In this document: positions 13,644-13,886 of the stretch, piece after piece
Numbering within the stretch: the stretch's first letter is position 1
How the letters are laid out: every line of letters begins with the position of its first letter
DNA from: an uncultured Clostridia bacterium
GTDB taxonomy: Bacteria; Bacillota; Clostridia; TANB77; CAG-508
Reading direction: 5' to 3'
Assembly: GCA_934132805.1 (NCBI GenBank)
Contig: CAKPAB010000034.1
Span: 1 to 13,886 of the forward strand
Length of the DNA stretch: 13,886 bases
Translations under genes and position numbers: made by a program
The notes under the pieces: model-generated
The model's input: the letters and a program-made list of their open reading frames with translations, nothing else
Database searches by the model: none
What the model was told of the DNA's origin: nothing

Positions 13644-13886
13644 CGACCAACACTGAGCGGAAGCCATAATGGTAAGGGCTAGAGCCAACATCACGAAGGA
13701 AACAGAACAAACCAGCTCCGCTGCCAGACCACCAAGTGCCTCCACGTACGAAGAACGGATTGTTCAAGCCTGGGAAGTAAGAGTAGTCGTTATACCAAGA
13801 AGTTTGGCTTACACCCGCTGTTGAAGTTTCTCTTACTGCATCACCATATATTTGTGTATTTTTCAAATAATTTGCTTTATTTGCTT
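13636..13886 (-). CDS. 3' end of a protein with C-terminal FGE/C-type-lectin-like variable domain (partial, likely DGR target)
   Basis: The frame stays open to the window edge, so this is the C-terminal 82 or so residues of a longer protein whose start is outside. Visible features are NDYSYFPGLNNPFFVRGGTWW, an AGLF segment and the ending YHYGFRSVLVAL. The RGG-x-W ... GFR pattern is that of formylglycine-generating-enzyme-like C-type lectin folds, which form the variable C-terminus of many DGR target proteins. Seventeen consecutive codons (13657-13707, FCF through GFR) all end in C or T, as expected if they derive from AAC/AAT template codons altered at their first two bases. Two TGG codons and one GGA just before do not fit. 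G+C is about 51% against about a quarter nearby. No reverse transcriptase or template repeat is present in the window. Similar C-termini occur in pilin-like proteins of gut Clostridia, from memory. Confidence 0.7.
   Translation of the reverse strand, partial: ANKANYLKNTQIYGDAVRETSTAGVSQTSWYNDYSYFPGLNNPFFVRGGTWWSGSGAGLFCFLRDVGSSPYHYGFRSVLVAL

Noticed and set aside
1..13886. Genome-wide reassignment of TGA to a sense codon
   Set aside because: All other conserved genes are free of internal TGA and Trp is encoded by TGG where checked. One interrupted gene is not enough, and spore formers of this kind use the standard code.
1..13886. CRISPR arrays, tRNA genes, rRNA or IS transposases
   Set aside because: No regularly spaced repeats, cloverleaf-like sequences, rRNA segments or transposase-like frames were seen.

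Overview
The window is very AT-rich, roughly a quarter G+C over most of its length. It carries two endospore-specific genes (a ytxC-family gene and the germination protease gpr) and gene neighbourhoods typical of Clostridia (asp23-amaP-DUF2273-nusB-xseA-xseB and priA-def-fmt). The source is most likely an uncultured, anaerobic, spore-forming member of the class Clostridia, perhaps a gut lineage. Ribosome binding sites are classical GGAGG-like sites, start codons are ATG with several GTG, and nearly all stop codons are TAA or TAG.

Layout from left to right. Bases 1-186 contain no gene but look like a structured RNA ending in a hairpin plus T-tract. A ytxC-family gene follows (+, 254-1111) and converges on gpr (-, 1135-2079). 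gpr is flanked by two nearly identical 35-36 bp hairpin repeats. A small XRE-type regulator (+, 2323-2583) converges on fhs (-, 2704-4398) across a long bidirectional terminator. A long co-directional minus-strand series runs, in transcription order, asp23, amaP, DUF2273, nusB, xseA, an unlisted 49-codon membrane ORF, xseB, a divergent PAP2 gene and fhs. Upstream of it lies a second minus-strand unit, priA-def-fmt, ended by a 17-bp perfect inverted repeat. priA diverges from a cation diffusion facilitator gene (+, 12638-13501). At the right edge is the 3' end of a minus-strand gene of about 51% G+C whose last residues resemble the variable region of a diversity-generating retroelement (DGR) target.

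Functional links: fhs makes 10-formyl-THF, fmt uses it to formylate initiator Met-tRNA, and def removes the formyl group from new proteins. xseA and xseB form exonuclease VII. asp23, amaP and DUF2273 form an envelope-associated module. ytxC and gpr belong to spore formation and germination.

The points most worth following are: (1) fhs is interrupted at codon 55 by a single in-frame TGA just before its ATP-binding loop; (2) the right-edge gene looks like a hypervariable C-type-lectin/FGE-fold domain, with a run of 17 codons that all end in a pyrimidine; (3) the left-edge RNA has an alternative pairing that would compete with its terminator; (4) an 86-bp palindromic element lies between priA and def; (5) there is a small membrane ORF inside the xse operon.
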